Assembly (NCBI GenBank): GCA_002067895.1
Contig: MVRE01000012.1
Coordinates: forward strand, 1 to 64,000
Length of the DNA: 64,000 nt
Direction: 5' to 3'
Source of the DNA: Methanoregula sp. PtaU1.Bin051
GTDB taxonomy: Archaea; Halobacteriota; Methanomicrobia; Methanomicrobiales; Methanospirillaceae
The notes under the pieces are model-generated. The model had not been told where the DNA came from. It was given only the letters and a program-made list of their open reading frames with translations, and searched no databases. How positions within the stretch are numbered: the first letter of the stretch is position 1; every line of letters begins with the position of its first letter. Made by a program: the position numbers and the translations under genes. Of this stretch, positions 23,132-37,253 are shown one piece after another.

Positions 23132-26100
23132 ATGAGTAGCATTTTCCAGATGCATGAGAAGATTGTTGAAGATTATCAGAAATATGTACAGAGTTTTCTC
23201 TCAATCTCGGATGACAGAATCCGGGATTTTATCGAAGATCACCTTGTCCGAAAAAATTCACTCTGGCCCGATGCTCTCATCCAGGTCAATCCCGCATATG
23301 AATCCGCCTCAACAATCGAGAAATTAGTTCAGGAAAAGATTCTCCACCCAACGCTTGCCGACATTTTCCGCGATGAACAGAACCGTTCACTCCTCCTGTA
23401 CCGCCACCAGGTCGATGCAATCAAGAAGGGAACAGAACGCCGGTCATTCGTTGTGACGAGCGGGACCGGTTCCGGGAAAAGCCTTGCCTATCTCATTCCG
23501 ATTTTCGATGCCGTTGCCCGTACGAATCCTGGGGATCCCAAGGTTCGGGCAATCATCGTTTACCCGATGAACGCCCTTGTCAACTCCCAGTATGAAGCCC
23601 TGAAGCGGTACGCGGAAGGTTTCGAGCGGAGAACCGGGAAACCGTGTCCCATCAATTTCAGGAAGTATACCGGGCAGGAGAAGGACGAAGAGCGAAAGCA
23701 GATCCAGCAGAACCCGCCCCATATCCTTCTCACCAACTATGTGATGCTCGAGCTGATGCTGATCAGGCCGGAAGAGCATACTTTCGTCGATGCAACCACC
23801 TCGGGCATCCAGTTTCTGGTCTTTGATGAACTGCACACCTACCGGGGCCGGCAGGGTGCTGATGTTGCGCTGCTGATCCGAAGACTGCGGAAGCGTTGCG
23901 GGAACCCGGACCTGCTCTGTATCGGTACCAGCGCCACCATGATTGCCGGCAGGAAGACGACGGCATCGGAACGCAAACTCGCCGTCGCCAACTTCGCTTC
24001 GACGATTTTCGGTGTGCCCATTGAATCACACGATATTATTGAAGAGACGCTCCAGCGGGTCACCCAACACCCAAGAACTCCTTCAAAAGAGGAGTTGGTT
24101 CGAAGCCTGAAGTCCCAGGTCCCGGCCTCCAAAGAGGCATTTCTCGCTGATCCGCTGACCGCGTGGATCGAGTTTACATTCGGCATTTATCAGGAGGAGG
24201 AAGGGCATTACCGGAGGCGGGTCCCGATCAGTCTGAAAGACGGGGCGAAGATGCTGGCAAAGGAGACAGGATTGCCCTGCGAGGATTGCATGTCCCGGCT
24301 CAACCAGATGTTTCTTGCCGGCAGCCGGTTCATCATGGACGGCGGCTTCCCGCTTTTCGGATTCAAGCTCCACCAGTTCATCTCTCAGGGCCGTACAATT
24401 TATTCAACGGTTGAACGTCCCGAGTCCCGCTATCTCACACTTGAGGGCCAATACTATGCGCCGGGCACCGAAGAGAAGAAACTCCTCTATCCTCTGAAGT
24501 TCTGCCGTGTCTGCGGTCAGGAATATTACATGGTGAGCCGCGATACGCACGAGCAGGTGATGTACCCGGATGACGAGAATGCTGATTACTCAGATGAAGA
24601 GGGATCGTCCGGTTATCTCATGCTTGCGGTCAATGACGATCGGCACACATGGGGTCTTGAAGATATCCCGCCGGACTGGATTGATACAAAAAGTAAGAAG
24701 ATCAAGGTGAAGAAAGCCCGGCAGAACAATGTTCCTGTCGCGGTCTGGGTTCGTCCCGATGGTTCCTACACAGATGCATCATCAGAGGGGCGGCCTGAAG
24801 GGAGTGTCAAAGCCTGGTATCAGCCCAAGCCGTTCATGCTCTGCCAGAGCTGTGGAGAATATTACACCGCACGAAGCCAGAACGATTACCGGAAACTGAG
24901 CGGGCTGGCAACCGAAGGCCGCAGTACCTGTACGACCGTGCTCTCCCTCGCAGCATACCAGCGGGCCCCGCTCGCTAACATTGAGGGTAAGGCCCGTAAA
25001 GTGCTGAGTTTCACGGATAACCGGCAGGATGCATCGCTCCAGGCCGGGCACTTCAATGATTTTGTCCAGGTCTCATTCCTCAGGGGAGCAATATACAAAG
25101 CCCTCAGGAAAGACGGGCAGCTGAAATACGACCAGATCGCCGACAAGGTACTCAGTGCCACGGGCCTGACAATCAGGGATATTGCCGGCAATCCCGCGAT
25201 CGATGAACATACGCCGAAGGCCAAAGAGACCTGGGATGCGTTCCGGGATCTCCTTGAGTACCGGATTTATGAAGACCTGCGGCGCGGCTGGCGTGTCGTC
25301 CAGCCCAACCTTGAGCAGGTCGGCCTTCTCGCATTCGAGTATCAGGGTCTGGATGAGGTGTGCGAAAAAGACGCTCTCTGGAAAGAGATCGGGCCAATGC
25401 GGGATCTCTCAAAGGAAGAGAGAAAGGAGATTGCAAAGAATGTCCTGGATTTCTTCCGGAAGAAACTTGCAATCAGGACGGAATGTTTCGATGACGGCCA
25501 CCTCCAGCAGCTCCACCGGCAGGTCTACCATACCATCAATAAAAAATGGAGCCTTGATTTCATCGAGAGCAAACCCACGCATGCCGGCAAGTTCGTGCTT
25601 CCCGGGAAGAGCGAGGCTCTGCTTTTTACTAACAGCCTGAGCGAGACGAGCCTTGTCGGAAGATACCTCAAACGCAGCCTCACAATCACAACGGATTACC
25701 GCCCGTTCATCAACCGGTTTATCGATCTGTTGTTCACTGCCGGGATTCTGATCGAAAGCAAAGAACGCGGCAACCCGTATTTCCAGGTCGATGCATCGGT
25801 GATTCTCTGGAAGGTGGGGGACGGGAGTCCCAAACGTGATCCCATCTATTCAACCAAGGCCGAAGGGCCCTCATTTGACCAGGTGGAACGCCGTGCGAAT
25901 GAATATTTCAGCAGGTTCTATCAGGAAGTAGCCCTGTCACTCAAGGACGTGGAGAGCAGGGAGCATACGGCACAGATAAAATATGAAAACCGGGCTGAAC
26001 GCGAGAACCAGTTCCGCGAGGGCAAACTTGCCGCCCTCTTCTGTTCCCCGACAATGGAACTTGGTATCGATATCGCCGACCTCCAACTCGTTCACCTCCG

Positions 26101-28243
26101 CAATGTCCCGCCAACACCGGCAAATTATGCGCAGCGGAGCGGGCGGGCCGGGCGGAAAGGAGATCCTGCTCTCGTGCTCACGTACTGCTCCGCAGGGAGC
26201 GGACACGACCAGTACTTCTTCCACCACCGTGACAATCTGGTCGCAGGATCGGTCAGGGCACCACGGATCGATCTCGGCAATGAAGATCTCGTACGGGCCC
26301 ATATCCATGCCCTCTGGCTCTCCTACGTCAGGCTCTCGCTGGGCTCATCGATCGACGAGATTGTGGATCTTGGGATCAAGGACTACCCGCTCCAGACAAA
26401 TATAAAAGAGCAGATCCAGCTGTCTGAAGACCGGCTGAAAAAGTGTTTTGCAGACGTGAAGGAAGTTCTCGCCCGCTGCGGACACGATCTTGCAGAGAAT
26501 ACCTGGTATAATGATGAGTGGCTGATGACGGTTTTACGGAGCGCTCCGAAGGATTTCAATGCCGCCTTCCAGAGGTTCCGCGAACTGTTCAGGTCGGCCG
26601 ATCAGCTCTGGGAAGATGCGAACAACCAGATGCGGATCCCCAGCCGCGACAAGGAAAAAATGGAACGGGCAAAGAACCAGCGGATGGAAGCCGAGCGGCA
26701 GAAAAATCTCCTCTGCAACCATACCTCGAAAAAAGAGGAGTCGGACTTTTACCCGTACCGGTACCTTGGGAGCGAAGGATTCCTTCCAGGCTACAATTTC
26801 CCCCGGCTCCCCATCCGTGCATTCATTCCTTCCAGTTCCAATGAAGGGGAGTTCATCTCCCGGCCCCGGTTCCTTGCAATCACCGAGTTCGGCCCCCAGG
26901 CTTTCCTCTACCATGAAGGGACGAAGTATCAGGTCAAACGCCTGACACCCCCACCCGGCGGGCTGGCGTCACTCCGCCGGGAAGCGAAAGTATGCCAGAA
27001 CTGCGGGTACTTCCATACCGATGTGAAGCGGGACCTCTGTGATAATTGCGGCGTGGCCTTGGATGCTACGACGAGTGAGATCGTATCGCTTCTTGAAATG
27101 ACAAACGTCAGTGCTATCCGGCGGCAGAAGATCACGTCTGACGAGGAGGAGCGCAAGCGCTGGGGTTACCAGCTGAGCTCACACTTCCGTTTTGCCCCGG
27201 GCCCTGATGGGAAGAAGCGAACCGTTGAAGGCGTCGTGCAGGACAGCGCTTCAGCACCGCTGCTGAACCTGACCTACGCACCTGCCGCGACCCTGTTCCG
27301 GATCAATCACGGATGGCGCATCCAGCGGGAGAAGTCGTTCCATATTGACATGGCAACCGGCGACTGGATGCGGACACCGGATACAGAAGAGAGTGATGCA
27401 GAGCCGACAACCTCGATCCAGCCCGAAGCGGTGAAACTGTTTGTGCAGGACACCATGAACATGCTGCTCGTGAATTTTGCCGGGGAAGACGAAGTCGATG
27501 ATGCGATCCTGGCATCATTCCAGTACGCGCTTCAGCGGGGCATGGAGACGGTATTCCAGATCGATGAAGCTGAGATCGCTTCTGAACGGATCGGGACCGG
27601 AAAGAATGCAGCAATCCTGTTCTGGGAAGCGTCGGAAGGTGGTGTCGGTGTCCTGAAACGGCTTGTCACGGAGCAGGAGACCCTTCGGCAGGTCGCTGTC
27701 GCTGCACTGGAACGCTGTCACTTCAATCCGGAGACCCTTGAAGAAGATCCCGAGGCCAAGGACTGCTCCCATGCCTGCTATGAATGCCTGCTCTCCTTCA
27801 AGAACCAGCGCGATTACCGGAAACTCGACCGGCACCTGCTCCCGGCCTTGCTTTCCAAGCTGAGCAAGAGTACGTCGTTTGTGAAAAAAGAGGACCGGAA
27901 TTACGATGAACAATACCGCTGGCTCCATGAGCAGACTGACCCGCAGTCCGGTCTCGAACGTCAGTTCCTCGATCATCTTTACCGGACAAAACGGAGACTG
28001 CCGGACGGAGCCCAGGAACGGCTTGCCGATTATTACAGCGAACCGGACTTTGTCTACGATCCGAATGTTCTCATCTTCTGCGATGGATCGGTGCATGATT
28101 TTAAGGACCAGATGCGGGTGGATGAGGATTCCCGTACGGGCCTGAAGGAGAAAGGCTACCGCGTCATCGTGATTCGCTATGACAAGGATCTCGAAGCGCA
28201 GATCAAGGCTCATACGGATATCTTCGGTAAAGGGAGTGCGTAA
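23132..28243 (+). CDS. Large DEAD/DEAH helicase with DUF1998 and C-terminal nuclease-like domain
   Basis: This protein of about 1,700 residues has an SF2 helicase core: Walker A TSGTGSGKS near 115-123, DELH near 238, and motifs V/VI in LGIDIADLQLVHLRN and YAQRSGRAGRKGD near 985-1015. It contains zinc-binding pairs (CRVCGQEY, CQSCGEYY, CQNCGYF...CDNCG) and the DUF1998/MZB signature CSHACYECLLSF near 1555. The last 110 residues look like a Vsr/DUF559-type nuclease fold: ERQFLDHLY, then PDFVYDPN, FCDGS, H, and DEDSRTGLKEKGYRVIVIRYD. The architecture overlaps DruE of Druantia and a DrmA-DrmB fusion of DISARM. ATG 23132 is preferred to the upstream TTG at 23114. It heads a tight operon with SNF2 and methylase genes. 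Confidence 0.85.
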   Translation: MSSIFQMHEKIVEDYQKYVQSFLSISDDRIRDFIEDHLVRKNSLWPDALIQVNPAYESASTIEKLVQEKILHPTLADIFRDEQNRSLLLYRHQVDAIKKGTERRSFVVTSGTGSGKSLAYLIPIFDAVARTNPGDPKVRAIIVYPMNALVNSQYEALKRYAEGFERRTGKPCPINFRKYTGQEKDEERKQIQQNPPHILLTNYVMLELMLIRPEEHTFVDATTSGIQFLVFDELHTYRGRQGADVALLIRRLRKRCGNPDLLCIGTSATMIAGRKTTASERKLAVANFASTIFGVPIESHDIIEETLQRVTQHPRTPSKEELVRSLKSQVPASKEAFLADPLTAWIEFTFGIYQEEEGHYRRRVPISLKDGAKMLAKETGLPCEDCMSRLNQMFLAGSRFIMDGGFPLFGFKLHQFISQGRTIYSTVERPESRYLTLEGQYYAPGTEEKKLLYPLKFCRVCGQEYYMVSRDTHEQVMYPDDENADYSDEEGSSGYLMLAVNDDRHTWGLEDIPPDWIDTKSKKIKVKKARQNNVPVAVWVRPDGSYTDASSEGRPEGSVKAWYQPKPFMLCQSCGEYYTARSQNDYRKLSGLATEGRSTCTTVLSLAAYQRAPLANIEGKARKVLSFTDNRQDASLQAGHFNDFVQVSFLRGAIYKALRKDGQLKYDQIADKVLSATGLTIRDIAGNPAIDEHTPKAKETWDAFRDLLEYRIYEDLRRGWRVVQPNLEQVGLLAFEYQGLDEVCEKDALWKEIGPMRDLSKEERKEIAKNVLDFFRKKLAIRTECFDDGHLQQLHRQVYHTINKKWSLDFIESKPTHAGKFVLPGKSEALLFTNSLSETSLVGRYLKRSLTITTDYRPFINRFIDLLFTAGILIESKERGNPYFQVDASVILWKVGDGSPKRDPIYSTKAEGPSFDQVERRANEYFSRFYQEVALSLKDVESREHTAQIKYENRAERENQFREGKLAALFCSPTMELGIDIADLQLVHLRNVPPTPANYAQRSGRAGRKGDPALVLTYCSAGSGHDQYFFHHRDNLVAGSVRAPRIDLGNEDLVRAHIHALWLSYVRLSLGSSIDEIVDLGIKDYPLQTNIKEQIQLSEDRLKKCFADVKEVLARCGHDLAENTWYNDEWLMTVLRSAPKDFNAAFQRFRELFRSADQLWEDANNQMRIPSRDKEKMERAKNQRMEAERQKNLLCNHTSKKEESDFYPYRYLGSEGFLPGYNFPRLPIRAFIPSSSNEGEFISRPRFLAITEFGPQAFLYHEGTKYQVKRLTPPPGGLASLRREAKVCQNCGYFHTDVKRDLCDNCGVALDATTSEIVSLLEMTNVSAIRRQKITSDEEERKRWGYQLSSHFRFAPGPDGKKRTVEGVVQDSASAPLLNLTYAPAATLFRINHGWRIQREKSFHIDMATGDWMRTPDTEESDAEPTTSIQPEAVKLFVQDTMNMLLVNFAGEDEVDDAILASFQYALQRGMETVFQIDEAEIASERIGTGKNAAILFWEASEGGVGVLKRLVTEQETLRQVAVAALERCHFNPETLEEDPEAKDCSHACYECLLSFKNQRDYRKLDRHLLPALLSKLSKSTSFVKKEDRNYDEQYRWLHEQTDPQSGLERQFLDHLYRTKRRLPDGAQERLADYYSEPDFVYDPNVLIFCDGSVHDFKDQMRVDEDSRTGLKEKGYRVIVIRYDKDLEAQIKAHTDIFGKGSA

Positions 28244-28245
28244 GG

Positions 28246-31136
28246 ATGGCAGAGGAGAGTATCGGCTCCATTGTCAGGTGCCGGAACCGCGAGTGGATTG
28301 TCGTACCATCTCCCGATGAAAATGTCGCCCTCCTTCGTCCGCTTACCGGCAGTGAGAGAGAACTCTGCGGGATCTACCGGCCATTGATCGGGATGGGCCT
28401 CGATGCCATCGAGCCGGCGACATTCCCGCTCCCCAAGCCAGAACACTCAGGCGATGCTATTGGTGTCGGGTTACTGTGGAATGCCGCCCGGTTGTCCCTC
28501 CGTGATGGTGCGGCTCCGTTCCGTTCCCTTGGGCGGGTTTCGGTAAGGCCCCGTCCGTACCAGTTCGTCCCGCTCCTGATGGCGCTGCGCATCCAGCCGG
28601 TCCGGCTGCTGATTGCCGACGATGTTGGTATCGGCAAGACCATCGAATCCCTGCTCATTGCCCGCGAGATGCTCGACCGGGGGGAGATCTCACGGCTCTG
28701 TGTGATCTGCCCGCCCTATCTCTGTGACCAGTGGCAGAAGGAACTTGCCGAGAAATTCCATATTCACGCAGAGGTCATCCGTTCCGGTACCATCGGGCGG
28801 CTCGAACGGGAATTGCCCTCCGGCGACTGGAGCATTTTCAATTATTACCCGTTCATTGTCGTCTCCATCGATTACGTGAAGTCTGACCGGAACCGCTCCC
28901 AGTTCCTGCAGTTCTGCCCGGACTTTGTGATCGTTGATGAGGCCCACGGCGCTGCCCAGCCTTCGACAAAAGCAGTCGGCCAGCAGCAGCGGCACCGGCT
29001 GCTCAAGGATCTCGCAGCAAAGCCAACCCGTGACATGATCATGCTGACGGCTACGCCGCACAGCGGTGTTGAAGAATCATTCCTCTCTCTCCTTGGACTG
29101 ATTAGGCCGGAGTTTGCGAAATACAATCTGGCCCAGATGAACGAGAAGGAGCGAATTGCATTATCACAGTATTTTATCCAGCGGCGACGGGCCGACATTA
29201 AAAACTGGCTTGGGGAGACCCGGTTCCCGGACCGGGAGACCGAAGAGATTACCTACACGCTCTCCCCGGCATACCAGGATCTCTTCAAACGGGTCTACGA
29301 GTTCTCCCGCGAGATTGTTAAAAGCGGCGAGACACTCAAGGGCTGGAAGCGGAGGATTAAGTTCTGGCATGCTCTGGCCCTGCTCCGCTGCGTGATGTCG
29401 AGCCCGGCCGCTGCATCAGCAGCTCTGGTGAATGCAGCGAAGAGCCGGACGCTCGATGTGGAACCTGCCGCTGATGAAAGCGCCCAGGATGATTCCTATG
29501 CTGCGCTCATCTACGAGCCGACCGATGACACGGTAAATGATACCCAGCCGGCAACGATCATAGAGGAAGGAATCAAGGATCTGTCTGCCGGAGAGGTGCG
29601 TTCCATTGCTGAGTTTGCCCGTCGTGCGAAAGAGATCCGTGAGAAGGAGATTGATTCCAAAGTCGAGACCTGTGCAACCCTTGTCAAGAAACTCCTCAAA
29701 GAAGGATACAATCCCATTATATGGTGCCGGTATATTGCGACGAGCGATTACCTTGCGGACGAACTGGTAAAACGGCTCGGGGGATCCTATCCGGATATCT
29801 GTATCAAATCGATCACCGGTGCGATGCCCGAAGAGGAACGGAGGGAAAAAGTCGATGAGCTCGGTTTGCATACCCGCCGCGTTCTTGTGGCGACGGATTG
29901 CCTTTCTGAAGGTGTCAACCTCCAGCAATCATTCGATGCTGTCGTGCACTATGATCTCCCGTGGAACCCGAACCGGCTCGAACAACGGGAGGGCCGGGTT
30001 GACCGGTTCGGCCAGCCAAAGGACAAGGTAAAAGCCGTCCTCCTCTACGGGCGTGACAATCCGGTTGATGGTGCGGTGCTGGATGTCCTCCTCCGCAAGG
30101 CCCGGGAGATCCGCAACAGCCTCGGCATCACAGTGCCGGTCCCGACCGACAGCGAAACCGTGATGGAGACCGTCTTAAAGACGCTCTTTTTCCGGGCCGT
30201 ACCGGAACGGCAACTCGCCCTTACTGATTTCATTCCGCTCGATACGGGAGAGACCATCCAGAATGTGCACAAGCGCTGGGATGAGGCCGCAGCCCGCGAG
30301 AAGGAGAGCCGGACCCGGTTTGCCCAGCGGGCCATCAAGCCGGATGAGATCGAGAAAGAGCTGAAAGAGACCGATAGTGTCCTTGGAGATCCGGATGCGG
30401 TAAAAGTCTTTGTCATGAATGCCTGCCAGCGGCTCGGTGTTACCGTTTCACCGCAAAAAGTCGGATCATATGATGCTTTCACACTGCGATCGCTCGACCG
30501 GCTCCCGGAAATGGTGAGGATGGAACTTCCGGATACAGCCTGTCAGAAATGGGAGATGCAGATCGGATTTACCACACCAGTACCGGAGCGTATCCAGTTT
30601 CTTGGACGCAATCATCCGCTTGTAACTTCCTTGGCACAATATCTCTTTGAAGAGGCGCTCGCCAATGGCACTGATGCGGCGGCCCCCCGATGCGGTGTGA
30701 TCAAGTCATCTAAGGTTGATACCCGCACGATGCTCTTCCTCCTGCGGGGCCGGTTCGCAATGAAAGCCCCACAGCAGAAATCCCCGCTCCTTGCCGAGGA
30801 AGTGATCGTGACCGGGCTCCGTGGATCGGTGTCAGCTGCTGACGGGTGGCTTGCCGAGAGCGATGCGCTCGACCTCCTCACGACAGTCCGGCCTGAAGCG
30901 AATATTACCGAAGCGGAACGGCATGAAGTCCTCACCGAGACCATTGCTGCATGGGAAAAACTCCAGGCACCGGTCAGGAAACTTGTGGAGCAGAAGGCAG
31001 CAGCGCTCGAAGAAGCCCACCGCCGGGTACGGAAAAGCGTGGATATCCCGCGCCGGGGCCTCGCGGTCACCCCGCACCAGCCCCCCGACCTGCTGGGAAT
31101 TCTGGTTATTATCCCGATACCGACGGGGGCCTCCCG

Positions 31137-31140
<4 letters not shown>
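28246..31140 (+). CDS. SNF2-family helicase, DrmD-like
   Basis: This 964-residue SNF2/HepA-type ATPase has Walker A ADDVGIGKT at about residues 124-132, DEAH at 231-234, the TATPHS motif near 270, and a C-terminal helicase lobe with LPWNPNRLEQREGRVDRFGQ near 565-585. Such proteins translocate along double-stranded DNA. Length, domain order and position before an adenine methyltransferase match DrmD of class 1 DISARM. It begins 2 bases after the helicase stop and overlaps the methylase start as ATGA, so all three are translationally linked. Function in defence is inferred from the family and neighbours. Confidence 0.85.
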
Positions 31141-35053
<3,913 letters not shown>

Positions 35054-35057
<4 letters not shown>

Positions 35058-35500
35058 AAGAAATGACACAAACAAAAATTTTTCATATTTCGATGGTATT
35101 GTCATTCTTGTTTTTCATAATTCTGACCACCGGTTGTTCAAGTCAAGACATAAAATTCGTCGATGTAAAGAAATTCCAAGATTCCAATATTACTTATTCA
35201 AATCTTAGCTGTAAAACAGAAGCAAAAATTGCCACAATTACAAAATACTTTCATTCTTGTTCTTTTGATGTAAATGATAAAAATGCAGACGAAAGTAGTA
35301 TTATTGATATAGAATATTCATACTGCCAATATGATAATAACTGCTTTAATGAGGGGAGTGCAACAATAAAAAATCTAAAAACCGGAGAATTACGTCATTT
35401 TGAGTTTGCTTTCGAAGATATTTTAGTTAATAGATTATCAATTTCCAAGCCAACATTTAATTTTAAGGCGATACGGACGGTCTATATTGAGAGGATTTGA
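35054..35500 (+). CDS. Putative lipoprotein coupled to methylase gene
   Basis: This 148-residue protein has a hydrophobic N-terminal helix followed by a lipobox-like LTTGCSS, where Cys near residue 28 would be lipid-modified and anchor the protein outside the membrane. The remaining part is small and contains several Cys residues (CKTEAK, SCSFD, CQYDNNC). No family is recognised. It overlaps the methylase stop as ATGA and is as AT-rich as the methylase insert, suggesting it came with that segment or was added later. A surface lipoprotein in a defence operon is unusual. Confidence 0.65.
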
Positions 35501-35549
35501 TAATTAAAAAAATTTTGATTATTCCGATTTTCAGAATCTCAATTGGGTA

Positions 35550-36620
35550 TTATCGGTACGATTCAACGTAATCAAAGGCTTCTCTTCTTCTATGAAGCTC
35601 ATTTTTAGCGAGTTCCCGGTTTGTCTGCATATTTCGAGAAAGACCGGATAAATATTCAGTCTGATCAGCAAAATTGGAGGGTTTCGTACGGTCATACTCC
35701 CGTTTGGGAAGTCTGCGGAGATGATAACTGAAGTCATCACGGGCAAAAACTCCGGCCGCTTTCTCATCAAACGCGTTACCCCCCCCACCCGGTTTAATCC
35801 GGGTATGCGAGCCCCCGATGATATCGAATCCGAGGAATGAGAGTAAAAATTCCTTTGCCAGTGTAGTGTTAATCTGTTTTTTCTCGCTCACCCGCGGAGT
35901 CCCCAGGCTGAATCCGTAATAAGAGAGATAGGTTCCCTCGTCCAAATATTTCAGTTTCAATTGCCGTAATTTCGCCAGGGATCGTTTGAATTTATCTGGC
36001 AGGCTGTTCTTGCAATCAATCAGCAAGGGAACATAATTGAGGGTTCCAACAGGGGTATTGATGGTGCTTGCCGTATCGAGATACAGCCGAATAAAATTCT
36101 CTAATTCCCTGTGCGATACGTACGCTGGTACATAGCCGAGAAGATTCGTTCTCCGTAACGTTGAAGCAAAATCCGAGTACGATGCCCGGATATCATTGAG
36201 TATTTGAGTCGCGTTATACGTATCTTCCCTGAATTTCAGAGTGAAGGGCAAAGATACCAGATGATCATTATACCGTTGTTCAAAATCTGCAAGGAGGTTG
36301 ATATCTTCGAAGGAAAGCAATTGATTCAGATCGATGTCCCTGTCTCCAAAAAACGTTATTAAATTGATCTCATTGCTGACACTTTTCTTTCTTAATTTCG
36401 GCTCAATGGTCCGGCTGAAATTATCATAGCCCGGGCTGCTCTCAGACAAGTCTTCCGTTCTGATGCCAATCAGGACTTCATTCAGGTATCGGTCATAAAA
36501 ATCAGAACTTGTCTTACGAAAGGCCCGGCTCGGCAGGTAATGTAAATCGTTTTCACGGTTTTTCAACTGTGATGTAAAAAAAGAAGCCTCCTCATCAAAT
36601 TCGAGAACCTTTACTTGCAC
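35550..36620 (-). CDS. Hypothetical 356-residue protein
   Basis: I do not recognise this protein. It is soluble, with mixed helices and strands. Noticeable features are ITFFGDRDIDLNQLL near residue 88, a hydrophobic segment NYVPLLIDCKNSLPDKF near 200, and a glycine-rich IGGSHTRIKPGGGG near 274. It is moderately AT-rich. It is transcribed toward the lipoprotein gene and divergently from the next two genes across a 50-base AT-rich promoter space (ATATATATTA). Its position beside the defence-like operon and the toxin-antitoxin candidate suggests an accessory role, without direct evidence. Confidence 0.65.
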   Translation of the reverse strand: MQVKVLEFDEEASFFTSQLKNRENDLHYLPSRAFRKTSSDFYDRYLNEVLIGIRTEDLSESSPGYDNFSRTIEPKLRKKSVSNEINLITFFGDRDIDLNQLLSFEDINLLADFEQRYNDHLVSLPFTLKFREDTYNATQILNDIRASYSDFASTLRRTNLLGYVPAYVSHRELENFIRLYLDTASTINTPVGTLNYVPLLIDCKNSLPDKFKRSLAKLRQLKLKYLDEGTYLSYYGFSLGTPRVSEKKQINTTLAKEFLLSFLGFDIIGGSHTRIKPGGGGNAFDEKAAGVFARDDFSYHLRRLPKREYDRTKPSNFADQTEYLSGLSRNMQTNRELAKNELHRRREAFDYVESYR

Positions 36621-36671
36621 AACCTATGGTTAATGTATATATATTAAAAAAAGTTATCCTTGTCATACACA

Positions 36672-37253
36672 ATGGGGCTCTCACTCGATCAGGTTTTCGA
36701 ATTAATCGATAAGGTCGTAATCTACCTGTCGCAGGATTCCTGGATGGACAAATGGAAGATTCAGAAGGGATTGTTCTACTACCTCTGGCTCTACAGCATC
36801 CATAAGAAAATCGATTTCAATGAAATCATAAAAAAAATCGAGATACATCCCGACAAGCAGGGCCCATATTCCATTGCGATTGATGGAGAGGTTGAATCCT
36901 TAATCAAAGACGGATACCTTGAGGTAAGAAATCCCGACAGCAAGGATATTTTGGTGAAGGCATCCAGAAGGGGACGTGATAATTATCTGGGTGATATCAG
37001 TGAGGATGAAGAGGCGTATTTATCATCGATAAAAGACCTCGTCGAAAAACTCGAATCTGATCAGGTAATTTTCTTCATTTATTTCAATCCGTACATACCG
37101 AATGAAATTAAAGATTACTTCATTTCAAAGTCGGAGATCAAGGGTAATTTGTTAAGGTATAAAGACCGTTATATCAAGAAATTGCTGGATACCAATATTA
37201 TCGACGAAATAACGGCAAATAAAATCAATAAATTGGCGTCAAAACCGATATGA
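36672..37253 (+). CDS. Panacea/SocA-like putative antitoxin
   Basis: This protein of about 193 residues has KWKIQKGLFYYLWLYSIHKK at about 25-44, then IEIHPDKQGPYSIAIDGEVE and LIKDGYLEV. The order of a K(L/I)QK-LxYY helix, an acidic-aromatic segment with a GPxS turn, and a final GYLEV-like strand resembles the SocA/Panacea (DUF4065) antitoxin domain. The match is by eye and is distant. Start ATG 36672 is preferred over the upstream TTG. The stop overlaps the next gene's start as ATGA, the usual arrangement for an antitoxin-toxin pair. Confidence 0.55.
   Translation: MGLSLDQVFELIDKVVIYLSQDSWMDKWKIQKGLFYYLWLYSIHKKIDFNEIIKKIEIHPDKQGPYSIAIDGEVESLIKDGYLEVRNPDSKDILVKASRRGRDNYLGDISEDEEAYLSSIKDLVEKLESDQVIFFIYFNPYIPNEIKDYFISKSEIKGNLLRYKDRYIKKLLDTNIIDEITANKINKLASKPI

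Noticed and set aside
23132-28243. Calling the large helicase DruE or DrmA outright
   Set aside because: The neighbours fit DISARM class 1, while the size and fused DUF1998 fit Druantia DruE. Without a profile search neither name can be supported.
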